A DNA stretch of 11,846 nucleotides from positions 1-11,846 of the forward strand of contig JALWSW010000209.1 in assembly GCA_027080125.1 (NCBI GenBank), in the 5' to 3' direction. This DNA comes from Campylobacterales bacterium (GTDB lineage: Bacteria > Campylobacterota_A > Desulfurellia > JAADFJ01). A program made the position numbers and the translations under genes. Position 1 is the first letter of the stretch. Each line of letters starts with the position of its first letter. Below are positions 4,356 to 11,209 of the stretch, piece after piece. The notes under the pieces were generated by a model. That model did no database searches. It was not told the DNA's origin and worked only from the letters and a program-made list of their open reading frames with translations.

Positions 4356-6749
4356 ATGAAGTATGTGAAATGGTTGGATGAGGTGACCATTGACGATTTG
4401 CCTTTGGTTGGAGGCAAAAATGCGTCGCTTGGCGAGATGACACGTGAGCTTTCCTCAGAAGGAATCAACGTTGCAAGAGGCTTTGCGATAACCTCGGATG
4501 CGTATTGGCGGTACCTTGACTATAATAATCTGAAAGAGAAAATCAGAGAGGAATTAGAAGGTCTTGATACCCAGAATACATCCCTTTTGAGAGAGAAAAC
4601 AAAGAAGGTAAGGGATCTTATAACCTCAGGTAAAATGCCCGATGATTTGGTCACTCAGATAAGCGAGGCTTATAAAAAGCTCTGCGAGAGATATGGCGAG
4701 GATATGGCTGTTGCGGTTCGCTCAAGCGCAACAGCAGAGGATATGCCGGATGCCTCTTTTGCCGGTCAGCAGGATACCTATCTTAATATAAGAGGAATTG
4801 ACTATATTCTTGAGAGATGTCGCTCCTGTTACGGCTCAATATTTACCGAAAGAGCGACCAGCTACAGGCATGACAAAAATTATGACGATTTCAACGTTGC
4901 ATTGTCAATCGGAATCAATGTGATGGTGCGATCTGACTTGGCTGCAAGCGGAGTTGCTTTTTCCGTTGATACCGAATCAGGTTTTACAAATTCGGTGCTC
5001 ATAAACGCATCCTACGGTCTTGGAGAGATGATTGTCAGTGGACAAGTTAATCCTGATGAATATTATGTCTTCAAACCGACGCTTGCAAAAGGATATAATG
5101 CGATAATCGCAAAAAGACGAGGAGCCAAGGCACAGAAAATGATCTATAGCGATGATGGTTCTTCCACAAAGATCGTTGATGTTCCTGAATCCGATAGACA
5201 CAGATTTGCCCTAAGCGAGGATGATATTCTTACACTTGCAAAATGGGTTGTGACCGTTGAAAATCATTATACGGAAAAAAACGGTCATTATACTCCAATG
5301 GATGTTGAGTGGGCAAAAGACGGCAAAAGCGGAGAGCTCTTTATTGTTCAGGCAAGACCTGAAACGGTTCAGTCTCAGAAAAAGCTGACCGAGCTGGTTC
5401 AATATCATCTTGATGAAAAAGGCAAGGTTATCGTAACCGGCAATTCCGTAGGCGAGAAGATTGCCAGCGGAAAGGCGGTTTTGATGGATAGTCCTGAGGA
5501 TATAGAAAAGTTTGAGGAAGGAGCAATCCTTGTTACCGATATAACCGACCCGGATTGGGAGCCTATTATGAAAAAAGCCTCTGCCATAGTAACAAACCGG
5601 GGCGGAAGAACCTGTCATGCCGCAATTATTAGCAGGGAGATAGGAATTCCGGCGATTGTAGGCACGCTCAACGGCACAGAAGTGATTAAAGACGGTCAGG
5701 ATATAACAATTTCCTGTGCACAGGGAGATGTAGGTTTTATATATGATGGTTTGCTCAAATATCACAAAGAGGTCATCGATCTATCCAATATCGAAAAACC
5801 GAAAACCAAGATTAAAATGAATGTCGGCAATCCTTCTATTGCTTTTAAGACATCGTTTTTGCCTAACGATGGTATCGGACTGGCAAGAATGGAGTTTATT
5901 ATCAACAGCTATATTCAGATTCATCCGCTTGCCCTGATTCATCCTGAGAAGGTGAAAAGCAAGGTGACTCTTGAGAAGATAAACAGCCTTACTGCCGGAT
6001 ATGAGAATAAAGCCGACTATTTTGTTGACAGATTAGCCGATGGAATGGCGCTTATTGCCGCTGCCTTTTATCCGAAGCAGGTTTTGGTGAGAACATCGGA
6101 TTTCAAGAGCAATGAATATGCAAATCTGATCGGCGGAAAAGATTTTGAACCGACAGAGGAAAATCCGATGATCGGTTTCAGGGGAGCGTCTCGATACTAC
6201 AGCGATAGCTATAAAGAGGGGTTTGCCCTTGAGTGTAAAGCTATAAAAAAGGTAAGAGAAGAGATGGGACTTAGCAATCTCACCGTTATGATACCGTTTT
6301 GCCGAACGCCCGAGGAGGGCAAAAAGGTGCTTGAGACAATGGCGGAAAACGGTCTTGAGCGCGGCAAAAACGGACTTGAGGTATATGTAATGTGTGAGAT
6401 TCCAAGCAATGTCATACTTGCCGATCAGTTCAGCGAGATTTTTGACGGATTTTCTATCGGTTCTAACGATTTAACCCAGCTTACGCTTGGTCTTGACAGA
6501 GATTCTTCTGTTGTTGCACATCTTTTTGATGAGAAAAATGAGGCTGTAAAGCGAATGATTCATATGGTTATTCAAACCGCTCATCAACACAACAGACCGG
6601 TCGGAATTTGCGGACAGGCTCCATCTGATTATCCTGAGTTTGCACAGTTTTTGGTTAGCGAGGGAATCGACAGTATGTCTCTGAATCCTGACAGTGTGAT
6701 GAAAACCACATTATCAGTGCTTGAGATGGAAAAGAAATTAGGTAGATGA
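4356..6749 (+). CDS. ppsA: Phosphoenolpyruvate synthase (pyruvate, water dikinase)
   Basis: A 797-residue enzyme converting pyruvate, ATP and water to PEP, AMP and phosphate, the first committed step from pyruvate to sugars. Three domains are visible. The N-terminal ATP-binding part (about 1-340) carries VGGKNASLGEM and AVRSSATAEDMPDASFAGQQ. The swivelling phosphohistidine domain has the motif GGRTCHAAIISREIGIPA, with the phosphorylated His at 421. The C-terminal TIM-barrel, from about 470, carries VRTSDFKSNEY, GFRGASRYY, EIPSNV, GSNDLTQLTLGLDRD and the catalytic Cys752 in GICGQAPSDYPEFA. Length and spacing match E. coli PpsA (792), which distinguishes it from pyruvate phosphate dikinase. The ATG at 4356 follows GGGGG by five bases. 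Its stop overlaps the truA start by four bases. With enolase in the same operon, it suggests a gluconeogenic lifestyle on pyruvate or acetate. Confidence 0.97.
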   Translation: MKYVKWLDEVTIDDLPLVGGKNASLGEMTRELSSEGINVARGFAITSDAYWRYLDYNNLKEKIREELEGLDTQNTSLLREKTKKVRDLITSGKMPDDLVTQISEAYKKLCERYGEDMAVAVRSSATAEDMPDASFAGQQDTYLNIRGIDYILERCRSCYGSIFTERATSYRHDKNYDDFNVALSIGINVMVRSDLAASGVAFSVDTESGFTNSVLINASYGLGEMIVSGQVNPDEYYVFKPTLAKGYNAIIAKRRGAKAQKMIYSDDGSSTKIVDVPESDRHRFALSEDDILTLAKWVVTVENHYTEKNGHYTPMDVEWAKDGKSGELFIVQARPETVQSQKKLTELVQYHLDEKGKVIVTGNSVGEKIASGKAVLMDSPEDIEKFEEGAILVTDITDPDWEPIMKKASAIVTNRGGRTCHAAIISREIGIPAIVGTLNGTEVIKDGQDITISCAQGDVGFIYDGLLKYHKEVIDLSNIEKPKTKIKMNVGNPSIAFKTSFLPNDGIGLARMEFIINSYIQIHPLALIHPEKVKSKVTLEKINSLTAGYENKADYFVDRLADGMALIAAAFYPKQVLVRTSDFKSNEYANLIGGKDFEPTEENPMIGFRGASRYYSDSYKEGFALECKAIKKVREEMGLSNLTVMIPFCRTPEEGKKVLETMAENGLERGKNGLEVYVMCEIPSNVILADQFSEIFDGFSIGSNDLTQLTLGLDRDSSVVAHLFDEKNEAVKRMIHMVIQTAHQHNRPVGICGQAPSDYPEFAQFLVSEGIDSMSLNPDSVMKTTLSVLEMEKKLGR

Positions 6750-7468
6750 GACTCAAACTCACCCTGAGCTATGACGGAGCAGGCTTTTACGGCTCTCAAA
6801 GACAAAAGCGCTTCAGAACAATTCAGGGTGAGTTGGAAAAGGCTATTTATATAGTTGAGAAAAAGGAGATAACGATTAAAACAGCCGGCAGAACAGACAG
6901 AGGCGTTCATGCCACCGGTCAGGTGGCTATGTTTGATTCGGAAAGGCAAATATTGCCCGTTGATTACAAAAGAGCGCTGAATTCGCTTTTGCCGGAGGAT
7001 ATACGAGTTTCGAAAATAGAGCAGATGCCGGATAATTTTGATCCGAGACGGGATGCAACAAGGCGCGATTATCTATACAGAATAAAGGTCGGAAGCTATA
7101 ACCCGTTTCTTGCCAGATATGCATTGCAGATTGAGAAGATGCCGGATCTGGATGCAATGAAAAGGGCGGCGGAAATTTTTATCGGGACGCATAATTTCAG
7201 AGCTTTTTCGGTAGGTGATGATAAGATTAGTTATGTTACAACCGTACTGAGCTCATATATAAAGGTCGTGAGAGACTGGATCTATTACAAAATTTCGGCG
7301 GTTGCTTTTTTTCGTCATATGGTTCGAAGAATTGTGGGATTGTTGCTTGATATAGGTCGCGGACGATTTTCTCCTGAGACGGTTGAACAATTTTTGGCAG
7401 GCAATGCTCCTCAAGTTTCTGCCGTTAAAGCTGCCGGACTGATTTTAAGAAGGGTAAGATATGATTGA
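6746..7468 (+). CDS. truA: tRNA pseudouridine(38-40) synthase
   Basis: A 240-residue enzyme that converts uridines 38-40 in the tRNA anticodon stem to pseudouridine. The catalytic Asp51 lies in the signature AGRTDRGVHATGQV (residues 47-60). Other family marks are LSYDGAGFYGSQ at the N-terminus, PRRDATRRDYLYRI in the middle and FFRHMVRRIVGLLLDIGRGR near residues 189-208. It is somewhat shorter than E. coli TruA (270) but both halves of the fold are complete. The ATG sits inside the end of ppsA (ATGA overlap) with only a weak TTAGGT upstream, so translation is probably coupled to ppsA. Its own end overlaps the next gene by eight bases. Confidence 0.96.
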   Translation: MRLKLTLSYDGAGFYGSQRQKRFRTIQGELEKAIYIVEKKEITIKTAGRTDRGVHATGQVAMFDSERQILPVDYKRALNSLLPEDIRVSKIEQMPDNFDPRRDATRRDYLYRIKVGSYNPFLARYALQIEKMPDLDAMKRAAEIFIGTHNFRAFSVGDDKISYVTTVLSSYIKVVRDWIYYKISAVAFFRHMVRRIVGLLLDIGRGRFSPETVEQFLAGNAPQVSAVKAAGLILRRVRYD

Positions 7469-8255
7469 GATAGAGCCGTATCCGAGTGTGTTAAGCATTT
7501 CAAAAGGCGATTCGGCATTTTTTGTTGACAGGCGAAAACTTGCCGTTTGCGGTATGCAGCCGCCTTCCGGCTCAATTTTGACCGATCTGTCGATAGTAAA
7601 AGCATCATCGATCATAAAAACTGGTGAAGTTTCTTTGAGGGTTAAACATCCGTTCAGGTTTTTGTCGGAAAAAATCGGTTCAATGAGTGTTTATGATCTG
7701 TTTGCTATGGAGTTTGAGACAGATACAGACGGTTTGATTGAAAAAGGCAAGGCAAAAATTGACAACTCAAGGATTGCCGCGGCTGTTATTACGCTTTCTG
7801 ACCGTGGCGCTGTTGGCAAAAGAGAAGACAAAACAGGTCCGGCGGTTCGAAAGATAATCGAGAAGGTAGCCGATTTCAGTGACCTGTATCTTATTCCCGA
7901 TGATAGGAATCTTTTAAGATATGTTATGGCAGAGTGTGCAGACCGGATACATTATGATCTTGTCATTACAAACGGTGGAACAGGGGTCAGCCCAAGGGAT
8001 ATAACGGCTGATGTGACTGAATCATTGGTAGAAAAACGGATGACCGGTTTTGAGCAGGCGATGATGGCTGCAGGCATAAGAGAAACTTACAAGGCTGTGC
8101 TTTCTCGCTCTGTGGTCGGTATCAGAGGCAAAACTCTTATTATCAATCTTCCGGGAAGCACAAGAGCTGCTTCTACTAATCTGAACTCTATAATAGATGC
8201 CATCGGTCATCTTATAAAAAAACTTAACGGTGATCCGAGCGAATGCGGATCATAA
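7461..8255 (+). CDS. MogA/MoaB-family molybdopterin adenylyltransferase with an unrecognised N-terminal domain
   Basis: A 264-residue protein. Residues about 103-258 are a MogA/MoaB-type domain: AAAVITLSDRGAVGKREDKTGP, then YDLVITNGGTGVSPRD (TNGGTG at 170-175), then GFEQAMMAAGIRE, then LSRSVVGIRGKTLIINLPGS. Such enzymes adenylate molybdopterin before molybdenum or tungsten is inserted into the cofactor. E. coli MogA is 195 and MoaB 170 residues, so the first ~100 residues are extra. They contain FFVDRRKLAVCGMQPPSG and VSLRVKHPFRFLSEKIGSMSVYDLF and match nothing I recognise; they are not plainly MOSC or MoaC. The extension seems real: the ATG at 7461 overlaps truA by eight bases and has GAAGGG just upstream, and the frame is open throughout. 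An internal start at 7554 or 7683 cannot be fully excluded. No other molybdopterin genes are visible. Confidence 0.88.
   Translation: MIEIEPYPSVLSISKGDSAFFVDRRKLAVCGMQPPSGSILTDLSIVKASSIIKTGEVSLRVKHPFRFLSEKIGSMSVYDLFAMEFETDTDGLIEKGKAKIDNSRIAAAVITLSDRGAVGKREDKTGPAVRKIIEKVADFSDLYLIPDDRNLLRYVMAECADRIHYDLVITNGGTGVSPRDITADVTESLVEKRMTGFEQAMMAAGIRETYKAVLSRSVVGIRGKTLIINLPGSTRAASTNLNSIIDAIGHLIKKLNGDPSECGS
8231..8252. repeat. Perfect 7-bp hairpin at the mog-eno junction
   Basis: TGATCCG (8231-8237) and CGGATCA (8246-8252) form a perfect stem around an 8-base loop, ending directly at the TAA stop of the upstream gene. It is followed by TAATATTTTAG and then the eno ribosome binding site at 8264-8269. The weak T-run makes efficient termination unlikely. 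It may be an mRNA processing or stability element setting eno output. Confidence 0.45.
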
Positions 8256-8275
8256 TATTTTAGAAGGAGAAAAAG

Positions 8276-9520
8276 ATGTCGCATATTGTAGCAATAGAAG
8301 GAAGAGAGATACTCGATTCAAGAGGAAATCCAACGGTAGAGGTAAAGGTAACAACCCAAGAGGTAGAGGCTGTCGCCAAGGTTCCCTCAGGAGCATCAAC
8401 CGGAGCCAGCGAGGCTGTTGAACTGAGAGATGATGATTTCAGATACAACGGCAAAGGTGTGCTAAATGCCGTTAGAAATATCAACGGACCTATTGCCGAT
8501 GCTCTTATCGGAAACGAGATTACCGAGCAGAGAATGCTTGATAAGATAATGATTGAGCTTGATGGCACAAAGAACAAGGCTAAGCTCGGAGCAAATGCGA
8601 CTATAGGTGTGTCGATGGCTTGTTGCAGAGCGGCTGCAATGGAGTCTTATCTTCCGCTTTTCAGATATCTGGGTGGGATTGTGCCGAATCGTATGCCGAT
8701 TATGATGGCAAATGTGATTAACGGCGGAAAGCATGCGGACAACAATATAGATTTGCAGGAATATATGATAAGTCCTGTAGGAGCTGCAAATTTTCATGAT
8801 GCCTTGAGAATGACAGTTGAAACCTTTCATGCGTTAAAGTCTATATTGAATGAAAAAGGTCTTTCGACGGCTGTCGGGGATGAAGGAGGGTTTGCTCCCA
8901 ACCTCAAAAACAATAAAGAACCGATCGAGCTTATGTCAATGGCGGTAGAAAAGGCAGGATTTAAACTGGGAGAAGATATAAAATTTGCAATTGACCCGGC
9001 CTCAACATCATTTTTTGAGGACGGAAAATACAAAATCGAAGGAAAACAGCTTGATAGCGGCGAGATGGTTGATTACTACGAGAATTTGGTAAATAATTAT
9101 CCTATTTATATTATAGAGGATGGTCTTGCTGAGGATGATTGGGACGGCTGGAAAGAGCTGACTGATCGTTTGGGCAAAAAGATAATGCTTGTGGGAGACG
9201 ATATCTTTGTAACAAACACAAATCTGATTGCCCGCGGCATAGAAAACGGTATCGCGAATGCGGTTTTGATTAAGCCGAACCAGATCGGAACCGTTTCTGA
9301 AACTATGGATGCAATAGAAATGGCTCAATTTTCAGGATACAAAACGGTGGTTAGTCACCGCTCCGGCGAAACGGACGACAGCTTTATAGCCGATCTTGCC
9401 GTTGCCAAAAATTGCGGATTTATAAAAACCGGCTCTGTTTGCAGGGGAGAGCGAATCGCAAAATACAACAGATTGACCGAGATTGAAGATATCCTCAAAA
9501 CGGTGGCGATATACGGGTGA
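8276..9520 (+). CDS. eno: Enolase (phosphopyruvate hydratase)
   Basis: A 414-residue glycolytic and gluconeogenic enzyme interconverting 2-phosphoglycerate and PEP. The N-terminal domain starts with the typical IVAIEGREILDSRGNPTVEV and has the mobile loop PSGASTGASEA. Catalytic and Mg-binding parts are GDEGGFAPNL (Glu203), IDPAS, IIEDGLAEDDWDGW, LVGDDIFVTN, LIKPNQIGT (base Lys333) and SHRSGETDDSFIADLAVA. The C-terminus reads CRGERIAKYNRL; most bacterial enolases have RSER or RTER, so the Gly is a small variation. The length is a little below the usual 420-430. It has the best ribosome site of the operon, AAGGAG at 8264-8269, six bases before the ATG, which suggests higher expression than its neighbours. 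It shares the operon with ppsA, whose product PEP is the enolase substrate for gluconeogenesis. Confidence 0.97.
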   Translation: MSHIVAIEGREILDSRGNPTVEVKVTTQEVEAVAKVPSGASTGASEAVELRDDDFRYNGKGVLNAVRNINGPIADALIGNEITEQRMLDKIMIELDGTKNKAKLGANATIGVSMACCRAAAMESYLPLFRYLGGIVPNRMPIMMANVINGGKHADNNIDLQEYMISPVGAANFHDALRMTVETFHALKSILNEKGLSTAVGDEGGFAPNLKNNKEPIELMSMAVEKAGFKLGEDIKFAIDPASTSFFEDGKYKIEGKQLDSGEMVDYYENLVNNYPIYIIEDGLAEDDWDGWKELTDRLGKKIMLVGDDIFVTNTNLIARGIENGIANAVLIKPNQIGTVSETMDAIEMAQFSGYKTVVSHRSGETDDSFIADLAVAKNCGFIKTGSVCRGERIAKYNRLTEIEDILKTVAIYG

Positions 9521-9804
9521 AATTCAAGGCTGTTTTTGATATTTTTCTGATTGTTTTGCTTGCAATTGCTCTGATTTCTGCCGTACGCGCTCATAGAGAG
9601 CTTGTGAGTTTGAGACAGTGGAAATCGGATGCATCTAAAAGGCTGGCTGAAAATGAAAAACGTCTGATGCAGATTAAAAAGAGATTGAAGCTTACCCAAA
9701 GCAAGAGCTATATACTGAAGTTGGCAAGAGAGAAGCTATATATGAAAAGAGACGATGAGACGGTAATTCCTATCAAAGGTTTGCCGGCATCTTCGGGTAA
9801 ATAA
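9517..9804 (+). CDS. ftsB: FtsB/DivIC-type septum formation initiator
   Basis: A 95-residue single-pass membrane protein. A short cytoplasmic N-terminus (MKFK) precedes one hydrophobic helix (about 5-23), then a charged coiled-coil (about 25-62) with heptad-like Leu and Ile spacing. A conserved tail follows: SYILKLAREKLYMKRDDETVIPI, matching the family pattern xYIExxAREKLGxxxPGE. FtsB joins FtsL and FtsQ in the divisome, with the coiled-coil in the periplasm, and helps activate septal peptidoglycan synthesis. The start is a GTG at 9517 that overlaps the eno stop by four bases, implying translational coupling. The eno-ftsB order is widely conserved, for example in proteobacteria, which supports the call over other short coiled-coil proteins. 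E. coli FtsB is 103 residues, so the length fits. Confidence 0.88.
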   Translation: MKFKAVFDIFLIVLLAIALISAVRAHRELVSLRQWKSDASKRLAENEKRLMQIKKRLKLTQSKSYILKLAREKLYMKRDDETVIPIKGLPASSGK

Positions 9805-9817
9805 AACATAAAACCAG

Positions 9818-11128
9818 GTGAAACTCAGATTTGCGCCCTCTCCGAGCGGTTTGCTTCATATTGCCAATGCAAGAATAGCGCTTTTAAACTATCTGGAGGC
9901 GCGTAAGAAGAAAGCCTCTCTTATATTGAGAATCGAGGATACCGATGTCGCAAGATCCGCGGAAGAAAACGAAAAACAGATAATAGAAGATCTCAAATGG
10001 CTCGGTATTGTCTTTGACAAATATTACCGCCAGCAAGAACGTCTGAATCTTTACAGAGAAAAGGCGGAGCTGCTTATAAAGTCGCATAAGGCGTATCGTT
10101 GTTTTTGCGGAAAGCATAAACTCAAAGAGCTGAAAGAAAAGGCGATTAAGCAGGGCATTGCCTATAGATATCCGGGCTTTTGCAGAAATATTTCAGATAC
10201 TCAAAGCCAAGATCGAGCAAACAAAGAGGCTTATGTTGTCAGGATGAGGATCGACGAACCGGTGATTCTGGAGGATATTCACAGGGGAAAAATAAGATTT
10301 GACGCCGGTGAACTTGATGATTTTATTATCTTGAGAGAGGACAAAACCGCCACATACAACTTTGCATGTGCGATCGATGATATGGATATGGAAATTGACG
10401 AGGTGATAAGAGGAGAGGACCATATTACAAATACGGCAAGGCAGATTGCAGTTTTCAATGCTTTGAATAAAATCCCACCGGTTTATATTCACATTCCGAT
10501 AATGCTTGATGAAAACAGAAAAAAAATCTCAAAACGAGCAGGCGGCAACAGTATTAAAGAACTGAGAGAAAAAGGCATTTTGCCGGAGGCGATAATCTCC
10601 TATCTTGCCTCTCTTGGCAGGGAAAAAGAGTTCAGTGTCGAAGAACTGGTTGAGAACTTTTCAATAGAGAGGATTTCAAAAAGCAATCCTGTTTTTGATT
10701 TTCATAGGCTGCTTCTTATCAATGAGTCTTTTATCAAAACCATCGATGATGCTCTTCTGCTCAAGCATCTTGCCGAGTTTGAACCGAGATTAAGCGAGCA
10801 ACAACTTGGCTATGTTCCTGTTTTTAGAAACAATGCAAGAGATCTTGCGGAGCTTATTCAGATGATAGATGAATTTATCGATTTTCACCCTGAAAAGCTG
10901 CAAGAAGATGAAAAAGAGACGCTCAGATTGTTTGTAAAACTTTTAAAAGATAACGATTTTAGTGAATCCATCAGCAAATTAGCCGAGCAAACAGGCAAGA
11001 GAGGCAAGGCAATCTATCATCCGATAAGAATTGCGCTTGCAGGCAAGGAAAAAGGACCTTCGCTGGCTGATATTGTAGCTGTTTTTGGAAAGGAAAATAC
11101 GATAAAACGTCTTTCCGAAGCGTTATAG
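9818..11128 (+). CDS. gltX: Glutamyl-tRNA synthetase with an altered HIGH motif
   Basis: A 436-residue class I synthetase that charges tRNA-Glu. The N-terminus FAPSPSGLLHIANAR carries the HIGH-type motif, but as HIAN (residues 14-17) rather than HIGN or HIGG. The second signature is KISKR at 236-240. A zinc-finger-like insert has CFC near residue 94 and YxGFC about 24 residues later. The catalytic domain continues with ATYNFACAIDDMDMEIDEVIRGEDHITNTARQ. The C-terminal anticodon-binding part is shorter than in E. coli (471 residues overall). The GTG at 9818 is the only workable start, because a stop lies nine bases upstream in frame and homologues begin at this point. It has no clear Shine-Dalgarno, and ftsB ends 13 bases before, so coupling is plausible. 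Whether it also charges tRNA-Gln cannot be read here. Confidence 0.94.
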   Translation: MKLRFAPSPSGLLHIANARIALLNYLEARKKKASLILRIEDTDVARSAEENEKQIIEDLKWLGIVFDKYYRQQERLNLYREKAELLIKSHKAYRCFCGKHKLKELKEKAIKQGIAYRYPGFCRNISDTQSQDRANKEAYVVRMRIDEPVILEDIHRGKIRFDAGELDDFIILREDKTATYNFACAIDDMDMEIDEVIRGEDHITNTARQIAVFNALNKIPPVYIHIPIMLDENRKKISKRAGGNSIKELREKGILPEAIISYLASLGREKEFSVEELVENFSIERISKSNPVFDFHRLLLINESFIKTIDDALLLKHLAEFEPRLSEQQLGYVPVFRNNARDLAELIQMIDEFIDFHPEKLQEDEKETLRLFVKLLKDNDFSESISKLAEQTGKRGKAIYHPIRIALAGKEKGPSLADIVAVFGKENTIKRLSEAL

Positions 11129-11147
11129 CAGTTTTATCTTTGCGAGT

Positions 11148-11162
11148 AATCTTGAAAAGATT
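11148..11162. repeat. Inverted repeat downstream of gltX, overlapping the ilvB -35 box
   Basis: AATCTT (11148-11153), loop GAA, AAGATT (11157-11162) form a perfect six-pair stem. It lacks a T-run, so it is a poor terminator for gltX. It overlaps the predicted -35 box of ilvB and might instead be an operator. Confidence 0.3.
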
Positions 11163-11178
11163 GAAATTGTGATATAGT
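11152..11178 (+). promoter_or_regulatory. Predicted promoter and strong ribosome site of ilvB
   Basis: TTGAAA at 11152-11157 is followed after 15 bases by TATAGT at 11173-11178, giving a start near 11185 and a leader of about 25 bases. The leader carries AGGGGGTGAT (11195-11204), a near match to the full 16S-complementary sequence, five bases before the ATG at 11210. There is no room for an attenuator or T-box. Confidence 0.45.
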
Positions 11179-11209
11179 ATGGCACTTGAAACTTAGGGGG
11201 TGATAATCA

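Noticed and set aside
5211..5765. A 184-codon minus-strand open frame inside ppsA
   Set aside because: Its product has no recognisable domain and it lies fully within the conserved PEP synthase frame, so it is a shadow.
7665..7730. MoaC-like segment (SVYDLF) suggesting a MoaC-MogA fusion
   Set aside because: The short resemblance to the MoaC TIYDM region is not backed by the CHP motif or the rest of MoaC, so the N-terminal domain is left unassigned.
9440..9475. Enolase RGER instead of RSER/RTER as a functional oddity
   Set aside because: Glycine occurs at this position in other enolases, for example archaeal ones, and all catalytic residues are present.
11129..11209. T-box or leader-peptide attenuator ahead of ilvB
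   Set aside because: The predicted leader is about 25 bases, too short for either, and no leader reading frame rich in Leu, Val or Ile is present.
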